DNA of 64,000 nucleotides, taken from the NCBI GenBank assembly GCA_032622095.1, contig CP136061.1:250613582-250677581 (forward strand). The letters are read 5' to 3'. The position numbers were made by a program, and so were the translations under genes. Of this stretch, positions 1 through 11,900 are shown one piece after another. Numbering within the stretch: position 1 is the first letter of the stretch; every line of letters begins with the position of its first letter. Below the pieces are notes generated by a model. That model searched no databases. It saw nothing but the letters and a program-made list of their open reading frames with translations, and had not been told where the DNA came from. The stretch comes from Siphonodentalium dalli. Taxonomy: Eukaryota; Mollusca; Scaphopoda; Gadilida; Siphonodentaliidae.

Positions 1-862
1 ATTAATAGTTATTAGGGTCATGAAGTGAACATAATGACTCCATATTTCAACCATTGTTTCATAAGTTTAATTGACATATTTCATCTCTCCTATTTTCGTT
101 CTATAGCGACTCCTGTCGTAGTACTGATCAAATTAAATTTTGTAGACTCACTTCGCCCTATAGAACGGCCACTTCGCCTTATTTTTATAGTAGGGCGAAG
201 TCATTTCGCCCTCAAAATCTGGTCTAGGCTGGTCCCTGTATCAGACACACTGTCGCTGTCCTTGGCTGTCTGCTGCTATAGAGTATAGACACGATCAGGA
301 GTGATTAACATCACCCACACATGAACATGATTCGGGAGGGGTAGAGGGGGGGGGGGGGCGGTACCATTATCAGACACGCTGTCGCTGTCTTTGGCTGTCT
401 GCTGCTTAGTCGGAACATAGTGTATTAGTTATATGTATAACGTTTTCAAGATCGATTCCGGCATAAATGGTGTTAACTGCGCGTAAGTTACGGTAAGTAT
501 AACGTTTGGTGGCACCCGGAATATACTAGTATAGACACACACGGTGACCTGACTATTAATTGAAAGAATGAAATTGACAACACAATGTCTCAATCGTCGT
601 TTGAGGTCAAAGACATCACTGCGACATGATGGCAATGATTGACACGGTTTTATCGTTTGTCGGAGACCGCTTGATCTAGACACTGTGTATATTTCAATTG
701 ATCTCACACCGTCAGGTTATGATGCTGTGTGAAGGTCGCTTAAGGTGACATCATTGGTGCTACCGTACATAAATGATACTGACATTAAGAACTGGCTATC
801 GTATTCTAAAACGTAGCCTATACTATCAGGCCTTTCCATTAGTCTAATTTGGGGACACCGAA
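1..862. other. Intergenic DNA with a 37-bp direct repeat
   Basis: No convincing exon is seen. A 37-bp direct repeat starting TCAGACAC and ending CTGTCTGCTGCT lies at 241-277 and 370-406. A G tract sits near 340-358. The CTTCGCCCTAT word recurs in inverted form around 150-210. Short open frames lack protein-like composition. Confidence 0.5.
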
Positions 863-895
863 CAAACCTGCCGGACCATGGTTCCGGCAGGTTTG
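863..895. repeat. Strong GC-rich hairpin
   Basis: A 13-bp perfect inverted repeat (CAAACCTGCCGGA and its complement) flanks a 7-nt centre containing CCATGG. It stands out from the AT-rich surroundings. The word AATTTGGGGACACCG just upstream recurs at about 1882-1897 in the same orientation, so both may belong to one old element. Confidence 0.6.
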
Positions 896-1374
896 CGAAA
901 ATTTGAGATTTCAAGTCCACGAAACGCCATTTCCTGGCTTCTCAGACTATAATAAGTATCTATTTCAACCTAATTGTATTGAATTGAATCTTTCATTTCT
1001 AGTCCATTTCACATTTTCAGAGCAATATACAAGGTCACATCCAGAAAATTGTTTGATACAGTACCATTTACAGAATTGGATATCAAACTCATCATCCCAA
1101 AACACTTTTTGACTTTATTCTTGTGCATAATTCTAATATATTATTAAGTCAATTATTTAATAAATATAATTTTAGTATCTAATTCTTGTTGCTGAATGTG
1201 TTCAAAATTATGTGAACTTAAGTGCTAACTTATGTATATTGTGACAAAGTCACAAACTGATGAAAATATAAATAAATGAATTGATTAAAAATTAAATCTA
1301 ATCAACTTATCAGAATGAAGTTGCTGATGAAATCATGTATTTAATAATATATATGGATTTTGGGATGATGGTTA
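896..1374. other. AT-rich DNA, nothing recognised
   Basis: Very AT-rich, with no protein-like frame, tandem repeat or recognised MITE end. Confidence 0.5.
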
Positions 1375-1644
1375 TTAACCAAACACTAATTTGCTAAATA
1401 ACCCCTTATTGAACAGTGAACAAAATGACTGACAGTCGCCGGTCGGCTCACTTTCGGTTTCAGTGAAATTTTCACTTTCAGTTTCCTTCGTTTTGTCAGT
1501 TTCGCCAGCGGCAATGTTTGTAAAGAAGGATGTTATGGGCGCAGTTTGACTGTCTTCCTCTTTTCGTTTGCGTTTGGAAGAGTATGTACCGCTCGTTTTA
1601 TTGTGAGACTTGCCACTTGTTCGAGGCCTCCCTCGCGAACTCAT
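1375..1644 (-). CDS. Candidate first exon, AT-hook/NLS-like protein (uncertain)
   Basis: An 89-codon minus-strand frame starts with ATG at 1644. Its composition is protein-like, unlike most frames here. RGRPR near residues 4-8 resembles an AT-hook. A basic stretch, SKRKRKEED, at about residues 23-31 could be a nuclear localisation signal. TAPITSFF resembles a PCNA-interaction (PIP) box with T in place of the usual Q. An acidic Ser/Thr/Glu-rich region follows. The frame ends at a stop after KLVFG, which may be read-through past a splice donor; AAAGTGAGC inside the frame is one possible donor. Similar N-termini occur in nuclear proteins and in some domesticated transposases. No family is recognised and no partner exon was found. 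Confidence 0.35.
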   Translation of the reverse strand: MSSRGRPRTSGKSHNKTSGTYSSKRKRKEEDSQTAPITSFFTNIAAGETDKTKETESENFTETESEPTGDCQSFCSLFNKGLFSKLVFG

Positions 1645-1731
1645 GATTATTTTCTAAAATCATCGCTAACCAAGCTGAAACATTCGTATCTTTCCCAGAC
1701 AGAAGAGTGTGATAATTTCAAAGGGGGGTAA

Positions 1732-2169
1732 TTCACTATTAAATAAGAACTCGCATTCCGCGTTTTACAATGTTCCGATTTTGATTTCCGTTTCCGTTTC
1801 CGATCGAAAAAAAAAATGTGTTTAGTCTGTCAAAAACATCGATAAAACAATAAAACAAACTCTTATTTTGGGGACTTTGTCGTAATTTGGGGACACCGGT
1901 AGTCGGCTTGAATTGGGGGGAATGATGAGGCCTGACTATAGGGTGTATTTAGTCGGAACATTAACATTTTATAGTGACACCGCTCGGCACCGGTTTATTG
2001 GTGATCACGTGATTAAACAAAATCTCGAATGCTAATATTAAATTTAAAACCTGTATAAATCATTATCCACCACATGTCTAATTATATAATTACATTCAGT
2101 GTGTTGGATAAATATCAAGATGTTTAATGTATTATTTCCCAAATAAATTGGTGTCTATGCAGGGAAATG
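1732..2169. other. AT-rich DNA, nothing recognised
   Basis: No exon or repeat was identified, apart from the AATTTGGGGACACCG word near 1882 shared with position 843. Confidence 0.45.
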
Positions 2170-2763
2170 CGCATCATTGATGAGTAGTTATCCCACGGGA
2201 AATGTTCAGATAATGAGTTTAACCCTTTCTATACTAGAGCATCATTGATGGGTAGTTATTACATAGGAAATGTTCAGATAATAAGTTTAACCCTTTCTAT
2301 ACTAAAGCATCATTGATGAGTAGTTATCCCACGGGAAATGTTCAGATAATGAGTTTAACCCTTTCTATACTAGAGCATCATTGATGGGTAGTTATTACAT
2401 AGGAAATGTTCAGATAATAAGTTTAACCCTTTCTATACTAAAGCATCATTGATGAGTAGTTATCCCACGGGAAATGTTCAGATAATAAGTTTAACCCTTT
2501 CTATACTAGAGCATCATTGATGAGTAGTTATTACATAGGAAATGTTCAGATAATAAATTTAACCCTTTCTATACTAGAGCATCATTGATGAGTAGTTATT
2601 ACATTGGAGATGTTCAGATAATAAGTTTAACCCTTTCTATACTGTATACTCATTGATTAGTAGTTATCCGATAGGAAATGTTCCGATAATAAGTAAAACC
2701 CTTTCTATACTAAAGCATCATTGAACTGATCTGACTGGGAGAATCCATTCAGTATAAAAAGGA
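2170..2763 (+). mobile_element. PB-D element expanded into a 68-bp tandem array
   Basis: AACCCTTTCTATACT recurs at 2221, 2289, 2357, 2425, 2493, 2561, 2629 and 2697 (degenerate), an exact 68-bp period. Early units alternate between a TGAGTAGTTATCCCACGG type and a TGGGTAGTTATTACATAGG type, giving a 136-bp dimer. The right end (GGGAGAATCCATTCAGTAT then TTAA at 2764-2767) matches the end of the single-unit PB-D copy at 63714-63921. The left end lacks the CCCTTTCTATACT tip and is truncated. Confidence 0.8.
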
Positions 2764-2786
2764 TTAATACATGTACCGGTAAACTA

Positions 2787-3045
2787 CAATTATGCCCTAA
2801 ATAATCAACTCCTTAACCACAGCAGAATTATGGGTAACTTTTCAGGATTTAGTCGGAAATATGGCTTGTCGCCATTCATCGGAAAGCTCTCAGGATTTAG
2901 TCGGAAATATGGCTTGTTGCTATTCATCGGAAAGCTCTCAGGGAGAGCTTTCCGATGAATGGCGACAAGCCATATTTCCGACTAAATCCTGAAAAGTTAC
3001 CCCATAATGCTGTGGTTAAGAAGTCGATTACTTCGAGCATTACTG
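2787..3045. mobile_element. F-family foldback MITE
   Basis: Arms of about 105 bp are inverted copies carrying ACCACAGCAGAATTATGGG, GGATTTAGTCGGAAATATGG and CATCGGAAAGCTCTCA. The flanks are TA on both sides. The centre holds an extra copy of the inner arm. The TA duplication and CAGTAATGCCC-type tip point to the Tc1/mariner/pogo group. Confidence 0.75.
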
Positions 3046-3884
3046 TAAGTCTTGCATCGTAACTGTACTATTGTAGCGCCTTCATCACAAAATATTGATA
3101 GTATTTATGCTTAATATTCAAATACTGGTATTCCTTTCAGGTCCAGCTCCTATGAGGCGTTTTGTGTAAATAATTCATTGGTAATAAAAAATAGCACCAG
3201 ATTGTTTTCTCTAGTCAAACTGGCTGCGGGATCAATATAGCGTGATTCCAGTTAAAGCACAAGGTTACTGAGCTAATCCCTCCCATTGGAGATATGTAGC
3301 TGGTTAGGGCCCTGTGAAGCTTCGTTATTCAATTTGTTTAGATTCCATCATATACAAAAACAATTTCAATCAACGTTCTTTGCATTCTTGTGAATGAAAA
3401 AGAACACGAGTTTGAAGATGTCTTATTCTAAATTACAAATTTAAAGGTGGATTATCTCTTTGTAAACATGTGTTATATAGTTACCGGGGTATAAAATATT
3501 AGATATGAATCGAAGACTCCTGTCTGGAAATGCTTCTATCGATTAATATTGATTTTATTTTGAATATTTTCTGGTCTAAAAGATGTGTTTGTTTAGCTAA
3601 CAATCAATAGTGGTTGCTGTTAACAGAGTCCAGAAATTTTATTGTTTAACTTTGTCACAAATAAACGTTAATTAATCTCCTTATCGCTTATAACTATGGA
3701 ATACAACAATACAATCAATAAATCTGGGACATTTGACATTCGGTACGTAGCTATAGGAATGGTATCGCCTGAATTGTCTTCTAAAAATGGAGGATTTAGT
3801 CAGAAATATGGCTTTCCGGACAGGGGTCTTCAATGCTTATTTATTATTTTATACCCACGCAACTATTTCATATTTGTTATTTAA
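3046..3884. other. AT-rich DNA with a short F-family scrap
   Basis: No exon seen. About 30 bp at 3788-3816 (GGATTTAGTCAGAAATATGG) is a fragment of the F-family arm. Confidence 0.45.
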
Positions 3885-4127
3885 CCCTTTGAGTGCCAGG
3901 TCCGATTTTTGTATCAACCCATATACCCTGTGCCAATGCATTCTCTTATATATGCGAGTCGACCATAGGTCGCCTCGCATATATAAGAGAATGCATTGGC
4001 TTAACAATTGTTTTTGTTTGTTTTTTTTTTACAATTTTTTACAATTTTAATATATTTTATTATATTCTTTAACAGACTTATTGTGTAGGTTTAGGGCCGA
4101 TAATATCGGCCCCTGGCACTCAAAGGG
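3885..4127 (+). mobile_element. PB-A MITE (piggyBac-like), copy 1
   Basis: TTAA at 3881-3884 and 4128-4131 flanks perfectly inverted CCCTTTGAGTGCCAGG ends. A 69-bp near-perfect palindrome at 3932-4000 follows CCCTGT. A second inverted pair, GGCCGAT/ATCGGCC, lies near the right end. TTAA plus CCCTTT is the terminal signature of piggyBac-group elements; there is no coding capacity. Confidence 0.85.
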
Positions 4128-4245
4128 TTAAAGAGATAATCCATCTTTAACTAGGTCTGTTATAATAACAACTGAAATTTTAGCCTGATTCTCTGATTAT
4201 GTCCTGCTGTATTCATTTGAATGCCTGTATTAGTACAGACCTTAA

Positions 4246-4469
4246 CCCTTTGAGTGCCAGGGGCCGATTCCATCGGCCCTAAACCTACAAAATAAGTCTG
4301 TTAAAGAATATAGGAATAAATTATTAAAATTGTAAAAAAAATAAAAAAATTTAGGCCAATGCATTCTCTTATATATGCGAGGCGACCTATGGTCGACTCG
4401 CATATATAAGAGAATGCATTGGCACAGGGTATATGGGTTGATAAAAAAATTTACCTGGCACTCAAAGGG
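4246..4469 (-). mobile_element. PB-A MITE, copy 2
   Basis: TTAA at 4242-4245 and 4470-4473; ends CCCTTTGAGTGCCAGG and its complement. Palindrome at 4355-4423. It is inverted relative to copy 1, 114 bp away, so the pair could itself fold back. Confidence 0.85.
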
Positions 4470-4473
4470 TTAA

Positions 4474-5301
4474 AATTCATAAACATTTGCGAGAATGAAA
4501 ATATAGCCTGTTAAGCAATCAGCTGCTTATTACAAGAATCAAAATAAATTACTTTATTGAAGTTCAATGAAGAATTATTTGGAGACAAGAGTGTTAATGG
4601 AAAATATTAGATCGACAGGGGTAAAATCGATGTGGCATATCTGGGTGATTGGCGATAGTAGTTCACGTGTGATGAGCGTTGAATGATATTGACTCGATTC
4701 AGTACGAGTTTCTCGATTGTTCTAAAGTGTGCTTGAACGCAAAAAAAATTTTTACCGCTCATTCTATGTTCAGCTTCTAATGTGCACGGTTGGCCCACAC
4801 TCTCACCCAAATTTAGTAACGTAGATAATTATTTGATTATATTGGCTTTTGAAAAAGTTAATCATCAATACATATGAGAATACAAACATGTAGACTGCAA
4901 AAGTATGTTTCATTGTATGATACATGTTTATAGTATGACAAGTCTTTTGTGATTATTTAATGATAACAATATATATGATGTGCACAGTTTATGTGAAGCA
5001 AATCGTTAACCTGAATTTCTAGATTAAAACTTTGTATATATAATTCGTAGTTGTTATTTAATAAATCATGTGTTTGTTCGAGTGAAATGAGTTAAAACAT
5101 AAGAATCATGATTCTGATTCTAGTCAGATTTTAAGTCCTGTAGTAGAGTCTGACAACATGATCGAGAGTTTAAGGAAAAGAAAGATAGTCATTCTCACCA
5201 GATCACACAACTACTAGCATAGAGGGGTAAAATATTCAACAATTTAGGAAACCACCATTCCCCCTCTTCCCTTGAACCTCAGTATTTGAGAGCATGGTAC
5301 A
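4474..5301. other. AT-rich DNA, nothing recognised
   Basis: Short open frames lack protein-like composition. No repeat ends were identified. Confidence 0.45.
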
Positions 5302-5526
5302 CAGTAATGTCCTAAATAATCGACCCCTAAACCACAGCAGAATTATGGAATTTTTTTTAGAATTTAGAGGGAAATATGGCTTGCTGCCATTCATTGGAAA
5401 GCTCTCGTTGAGAGCTTTCCAATGAATGGCAACAAGCCATACATGTATTTCCGACTAAATCCTGAAAAATTTCCAATAATTCTACTGTGGTTAAAGGGTC
5501 ATATACCGCTACTTCGGGCATTACTG
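5302..5526. mobile_element. F-family foldback MITE
   Basis: CAGTAATG...CATTACTG tips and full inverted arms (CCACAGCAGAATTATGG, AAATATGGCTTG). TA follows on the right; the left flank is CA, so one duplication has mutated. A TGGTCATTTGGTGTGGC direct repeat lies just outside at about 5571-5640. Confidence 0.75.
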
Positions 5527-5761
5527 TATCTCGCTTTTTCCACTCTGTCATAAAATAGCCATTTGGTCATTTGGTGTGGCTAATTATATAGACAATACCA
5601 TCTACATCCTCTACATTGGTCATTTGGTGTGGCTAATTATAGAGACCAATATCATCTACAATCTCTAGATCGATATTTCTGTCTTGATTGTTGAGGTTAA
5701 TGATGGCTATTTAACTCTTCTATTAACCTGTTGCAACATAAATCAGTTAAGAATGAAAGAT

Positions 5762-6470
5762 CAAGGCTTGAAATACTGTGTCAAACTCCAGAGAGTTATC
5801 TCCCATCGCTCCACTGAGATACCACTGCCACAAGGACATTTGGTAAGGATTTCCAACATGATCTTAGTTCTTATGTTTTAGGATTAAAATTGTCTATGTC
5901 TGGCTCAGTTCATATTGTTCTTATCAATACCGAAAGAATTACCATTATTGCAAACTTTTGGTGGTCAAAATAAGATAATAGGTGACTAAATATAGTTCCG
6001 ACGATACATATATATAGATGTATCGGTCCGCAAAGTATCATCCTTGTGGCAGTGATAACGGAGAGGGCGCTGCATGGAGTTTGATACTGTGTCTGTCATT
6101 TGCAGAATGAGGTCCACAGAGTGTGAATTTAATGACACTGGGCTAGCATCACCAAATTCACCTTTTGGGAACCTCATTCTGCTGAGGCCTCAACAGCTAC
6201 CGGTACATGCATGTGATACCTAGGATCAGATTAAAGTTCCCCATTGGAAATTGGTGACGTTCACCCATTGGTCACCTCGATTATGCATTTTATCTTCTAC
6301 AAATTAGGGGATATAGAAACTGAACAGAAGGGGAAAAGTAACTAAAAACAATATTAATTTGAGACTATAGATACTTCCCAGAAGATGAGGCCTAACAGAA
6401 TGAGGTCCCCAGAAGTTGAATTCAACCTCTGGGGACTTCATTCTGCAAATGACAGATACACTAAGGTGCC
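5762..6470. mobile_element. E-family hAT-like MITE, split by another insertion
   Basis: Starts CAAGGCTTGAAATACTGTGT, is interrupted at 5782-6083, and resumes with GTCTGTCATTTGCAGAATGA. Inner stems near 6100-6180 and 6390-6460 contain GAATGAGGTCC and complements. The right tip (TTTCAAGGCTTG) is missing, so the 3' end is truncated. Confidence 0.65.
5782..6083. mobile_element. Nested MITE with 9-bp target duplication (MULE-like?)
   Basis: Perfect 9-bp tips CAAACTCCA/TGGAGTTTG are flanked by a perfect 9-bp direct repeat ATACTGTGT (5773-5781 and 6084-6092). A further inverted pair, CACTGCCACAAGGA, lies inside. Nine-bp duplications suit Mutator-like elements, but no transposase is present, so the superfamily is inferred. 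Confidence 0.6.
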
Positions 6471-6493
6471 TTTAATGCACAAAAGGGCCTCAG

Positions 6494-6594
6494 AGTTTTC
6501 CGATGAATGGCAACAATCCATATTTCCTGAAAAGTTACCCATAATTCTGCTGTGGTTAAGGAGTCGATTATTAGGGCATTCCTGTAGTTGGATA
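6494..6594. mobile_element. F-family half element
   Basis: Only the right arm is present (GATGAATGGCAACAATCC through AGGGCATTCCTG), abutting the truncated E element. Confidence 0.65.
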
Positions 6595-7256
6595 TAAAAG
6601 TCCACTTCTTAAATTTTGCAGAAGAAAGAGATAAGTTGCAATATAGAAACTGACCCTGGGGTCACTGTAGAGGATCGATCTGTTCCTCGAAATCTCATTT
6701 AGACCGAAAAAAATTCCAATTCCGAGCGGTAAAAGATCTGATTCCACGAAAGTTTTTCTCGATTTTCCACGACCATTGTTTACTAATTGGTGTGCTTATG
6801 TGTATCTGCAAACAACCCATCGTTACTTTAAAATTACAGCTATCGAAATACGTGATTTTAGCCTGACATACTGCCTTCAAAGTAATACTACCATACATTC
6901 CGATTCTGTTTTCGGAGTGTTCCGATTCACGACACACATTCTCAGCATTCCGATTCCTGATATGGATAAACGTTTACCATAATCTAGTTAATTGCTTCAT
7001 TTTGCTGGCTCTACTCCACGGCTGTTAATCAGGGAGATTCGTTTTCGTTTACTTCGGAAAAACAATCGCCTGACAGCAATAATTGTAAAATGAAATCACG
7101 AAACCGCATATCATGTGTAAAAAGTAAACCTACAGCTTTTGACCGAACACATTCTCATTCATGGGTACAAGCAAATATCGATTTTACATTTGCGGCAAGC
7201 TGCTCATTGAAATCGGTATTATAATAATTCTCATTTTCAGTCAAAAAGCCATTTAA
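6595..7256. other. Intergenic DNA, nothing recognised
   Basis: No repeat ends, protein-like frames or RNA genes seen. Confidence 0.45.
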
Positions 7257-7648
7257 CCCTTTACCCAACAGAACGGCCCTGTGCCAATGCATTCTCTTAT
7301 ATATGCGAGTCGACCATAGGTCGCCTCGCATATATAAGAGAATGCATTGGCTTAACACATTAAAAATTATAAAATTGTTAAAGAATGTAAGAAAAAATGG
7401 TAAAAAGTGTTAAAAAAAGATTTTTGTTAGGCCAATCCATTCTCTTATATATGCGAGGCGACCTATGGTCGACTCGCATATATAAGAGAATGCATTGGCA
7501 CAGGGCATAACTGTAACCATCACAATGTGGTCAAGGAGCCGGTTCCAATGATACCCATATTTGTATGGTTCTATTGAGACAGACCGAAGATATTTTAGGC
7601 TGTTGAAGCTTTATTTGGCCGGTTTTGGCCAGTTTGTTGGGTAAAGGG
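7257..7648 (-). mobile_element. PB-B MITE (piggyBac-like), copy 1
   Basis: TTAA at 7253-7256 and 7649-7652; tips CCCTTTACCCAACA and TGTTGGGTAAAGGG. Two 69-bp palindromes (7283-7351, 7431-7499) flank an AT-rich spacer, bounded by CCCTGTGCC and GGCACAGGG. One outer arm is short (about 26 bp) and the other about 140 bp. Confidence 0.85.
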
Positions 7649-7760
7649 TTAATAGTTAACCTCTTGTATCATCATTAATTATTTGCCATGCTAATTGATA
7701 TACCGTACTGACCTATACCGGTAGCTGTCACTCAGCACAATTTCAAAGACTTCCTGCATG

Positions 7761-8204
7761 CAAGCCTGCAAATAGCATGTCTGTCATATGCAGAATGAGG
7801 TCCCCAGGGGGTGAATTTAGTGACGCTATCCCGCATAGCGTGCTAGCATAACTCAATTCGCCCTCTGGGAACCTCATTCTGCTTAGGCCCTCAACTGATA
7901 TGGCAGACCTAGGATCAGATTGAAGTTCCCCAGTTGAAGTGGTGATGTTCACACATTGGGCACCTCGATTATGAATTTTATCTTCTGCAAATTAGGGAAT
8001 ATAGAAACTTCCTAGAAGGGAAATGTAACTAAAAACAATGTTAATTTGATGCTATAGATACTTCCCAGAAGATGAAGCCCAAGCAGAATGAGGTCTCCAG
8101 AGGTTGAATTTGGTGATGCTAGCCTGCTTTGCGGGATAGCGTCACTAAATTCACCCTCTGGGGAACTCATTCTGCAAATGACAGACACGCTATTTGCAGG
8201 CTTG
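7761..8204. mobile_element. E-family hAT-like MITE
   Basis: Tips CAAGCCTGCAAATAG and complement; both inner stems carry GAATGAGGTCC/GGACCTCATTC-type arms. The flanking 8-mers CCTGCATG/CCTGCGCG match at 6 of 8 positions. Confidence 0.75.
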
Positions 8205-8932
8205 CCTGCGCGAAACTGGTAATTACACTGATGTATAGGAAAGTTTTCAATGACGAATACTGTTTATATCAAGAAAATGAATTGATAACATTTGATAACA
8301 TTATCCGAAAATTTACTGATAGAGTTTGAATGCATGCCCCTTTAATACTTTCGTCATCATTTTGAAGACAAAAACTAAGGGCCATCCCATGGAGACGTTT
8401 ATCGCTAGAAAACTGGGCGTTTCTAGTCAAAATCTGAAGAGCATTGCTTGGGTGACAATTGAACATACTCGGGCGACAATGGAACATATAGGGCGGGAAT
8501 CGGAGCGAAAACATAAATCCCTGATTACAACATTTTGCTGGCTTTTTTGGCAACAAATAGATTGGAGAGCATGTCCCGGTTGAAGCTAGAGGTAAACATT
8601 AACATAATATGTTATTAAACTTATCTTATATCTGTCTTTATAAATTTTTCGACCGGTAATTTTGAAAATTGCTCGGTTGACAAATGGAAAAACTCACAAC
8701 GGAATCGGCATTTGCTCAGCGGAATGAGATTACGAGGAGCAGATCCTCCACAGTGCCTGGGGTGATCCCTGCAAAACTGTCATTTCAAAAGACTGCAAAA
8801 AGAGCTATATGGCTATCATCATGTGAAATCAGCAGTCGATAAACTACTGAGTGAATCATTAGCTCACATGGAATCAAAGCCTTTGATCTGGAGAAACAAC
8901 AACTCTCAGGGAAAATCAATAAGACTGAGTAA
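8205..8932. other. Intergenic DNA before the satellite
   Basis: No exon recognised. The last 150 bp contain ordinary unique sequence running directly into the first satellite unit. Confidence 0.4.
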
Positions 8933-11900
8933 CCGGTGATCTATTACTCAAATCACTGTGACAAACCATATGTGATGAGGAAGAAACCGGTTATCTATTA
9001 CTCAAATCACTGTGACAAACAATATGTGCTGAGGAAGTAACCGGTGATCTATTACTCAAATCACTGTGACAAACAATATGTGCTGAGGAAGTAACCGGTG
9101 ATCTATTACTCAAATCACTGTGACAAACCATATGTGATGAGGAAGTAACCGGTTATCTATTACTCAAATCACTGTGACAAACCATATGTGATGAGGAAGA
9201 AACCGGTTATCTATTACTCAAATCACTGTGACAAACAATATGTGCTGAGGAAGTAACCGGTGATCTATTACTCAAATCACTGTGACAAACAATATGTGCT
9301 GAGGAAGTAACCGGTGATCTATTACTCAAATCACTGTGACAAACCATATGTGATGAGGAAGTAACCGGTTATCTATTACTCAAATCACTGTGACAAACCA
9401 TATGTGATGAGGAAGTAACCGGTGATCTATTACTCAAATCACTGTGACAAACCATATGTGATGAGGAAGAAACCGGTTATCTATTACTCAAATCACTGTG
9501 ACAAACAATATGTGCTGAGGAAGTAACCGGTGATCTATTACTCAAATCACTGTGACAAACAATATGTGCTGAGGAAGTAACCGGTGATCTATTACTCAAA
9601 TCACTGTGACAAACCATATGTGATGAGGAAGAAACCGGTTATCTATTACTCAAATCACTGTGACAAACCATATGTGATGAGGAAGTAACCGGTTATCTAT
9701 TACTCAAATCACTGTGACAAACCATATGTGATGAGGAAGTAACCGGTTATCTATTACTCAAATCACTGTGACAAACCATATGTGATGAGGAAGTAACCGG
9801 TGATCTATTACTCAAATCACTGTGACAAACCATATGTGATGAGGAAGTAACCGGTTATCTATTACTCAAATCACTGTGACAAACAATATGTGCTGAGGAA
9901 GTAACCGGTGATCTATTACTCAAATCACTGTGACAAACCATATGTGATGAGGAAGTAACCGGTTATCTATTACTCAAATCACTGTGACAAACCATATGTG
10001 ATGAGGAAGAAACCGGTTATCTATTACTCAAATCACTGTGACAAACAATATGTGCTGAGGAAGTAACCGGTGATCTATTACTCAAATCACTGTGACAAAC
10101 AATATGTGCTGAGGAAGTAACCGGTGATCTATTACTCAAATCACTGTGACAAACCATATGTGATGAGGAAGTAACCGGTTATCTATTACTCAAATCACTG
10201 TGACAAACCATATGTGATGAGGAAGTAACCGGTTATCTATTACTCAAATCACTGTGACAAACCATATGTGATGAGGAAGTAACCGGTGATCTATTACTCA
10301 AATCACTGTGACAAACCATATGTGATGAGGAAGAAACCGGTTATCTATTACTCAAATCACTGTGACAAACAATATGTGCTGAGGAAGTAACCGGTGATCT
10401 ATTACTCAAATCACTGTGACAAACAATATGTGCTGAGGAAGTAACCGGTGATCTATTACTCAAATCACTGTGACAAACCATATGTGATGAGGAAGTAACC
10501 GGTTATCTATTACTCAAATCACTGTGACAAACCATATGTGATGAGGAAGAAACCGGTTATCTATTACTCAAATCACTGTGACAAACAATATGTGCTGAGG
10601 AAGTAACCGGTGATCTATTACTCAAATCACTGTTACAAACAATATGTGCTGAGGAAGTAACCGGTGATCTATTACTCAAATCACTGTGACAAACCATATG
10701 TGATGAGGAAGTAACCGGTTATCTATTACTCAAATCACTGTGACAAACCATATGTGATGAGGAAGTAACCGGTGATCTATTACTCAAATCACTGTGACAA
10801 ACCATATGTGCTGAGGAAGTAACCGGTGATCTATTACTCAAATCACTGTGACAAACCATATGTGATGAGGAAGTAACCGGTGATCTATTACTCAAATCAC
10901 TGTGACAAACCATATGTGATGAGGAAGTAACCGGTGATCTATTACTCAAATCACTGTGACAAACAATATGTGATGAGGAAGTAACCGGTGATCTATTACT
11001 CAAATCACTGTGACAAACCATATGTGCTGAGGAAGTAACCGGTTATCTATTACTCAAATCACTGTGACAAACCATATGTGATGAGGAAGTAACCGGTGAT
11101 CTATTACTCAAATCACTGTGACAAACCATATGTGATGAGGAAGTAACCGGTGATCTATTACTCAAATCACTGTGACAAACCATATGTGATGAGGAAGTAA
11201 CCGGTGATCTATTACTCAAATCACTGTGACAAACCATATGTGATGAGGAAGTAAACGGTGATCTATTACTCAAATCACTGTGACAAACCATATGTGATGA
11301 GGAAGTAACCGGTTATCTATTACTCAAATCACTGTGACAAACCATATGTGATGAGGAAGTAAACGGTGATCTATTACTCAATTCACTGTGACAAACAATA
11401 TGTGCTGAGGAAGTAACCGGTTATCTATTACTCAAATCACTGACAAACCATACATGTATATGATGAGGAAGTAACCGGTGATCTATTACTCAATTCACTG
11501 TGACAAACCATATGTGATGAGGAAGTAACCGGTTATCTATTACTCAAATCACTGACAAACCATATGTGATGAGGAAGTAACCGGTGATCTATTACTCAAT
11601 TCACTGTGACAAACCATATGTGATGAGGAAGTAAACGGTGATCTATTACTCAAATCACTGTGACAAACCATATGTGATGAGGAAGTAACCGGTGATCTAT
11701 TACTCAAATCACTGACAAACCATACATGTATATGATGAGGAAGTAACTGGTGATCTATAACTCAAATCACTGTGACAAACCATATGTGATGAGGAAGTAA
11801 CCGTTGATCTATTACTCAAATCACTGTGACAAACAATATGTGATGAGGAAGTAACTGGTGATCTATAACTCAAATCACTGTGACAAACCATATGTGATAA

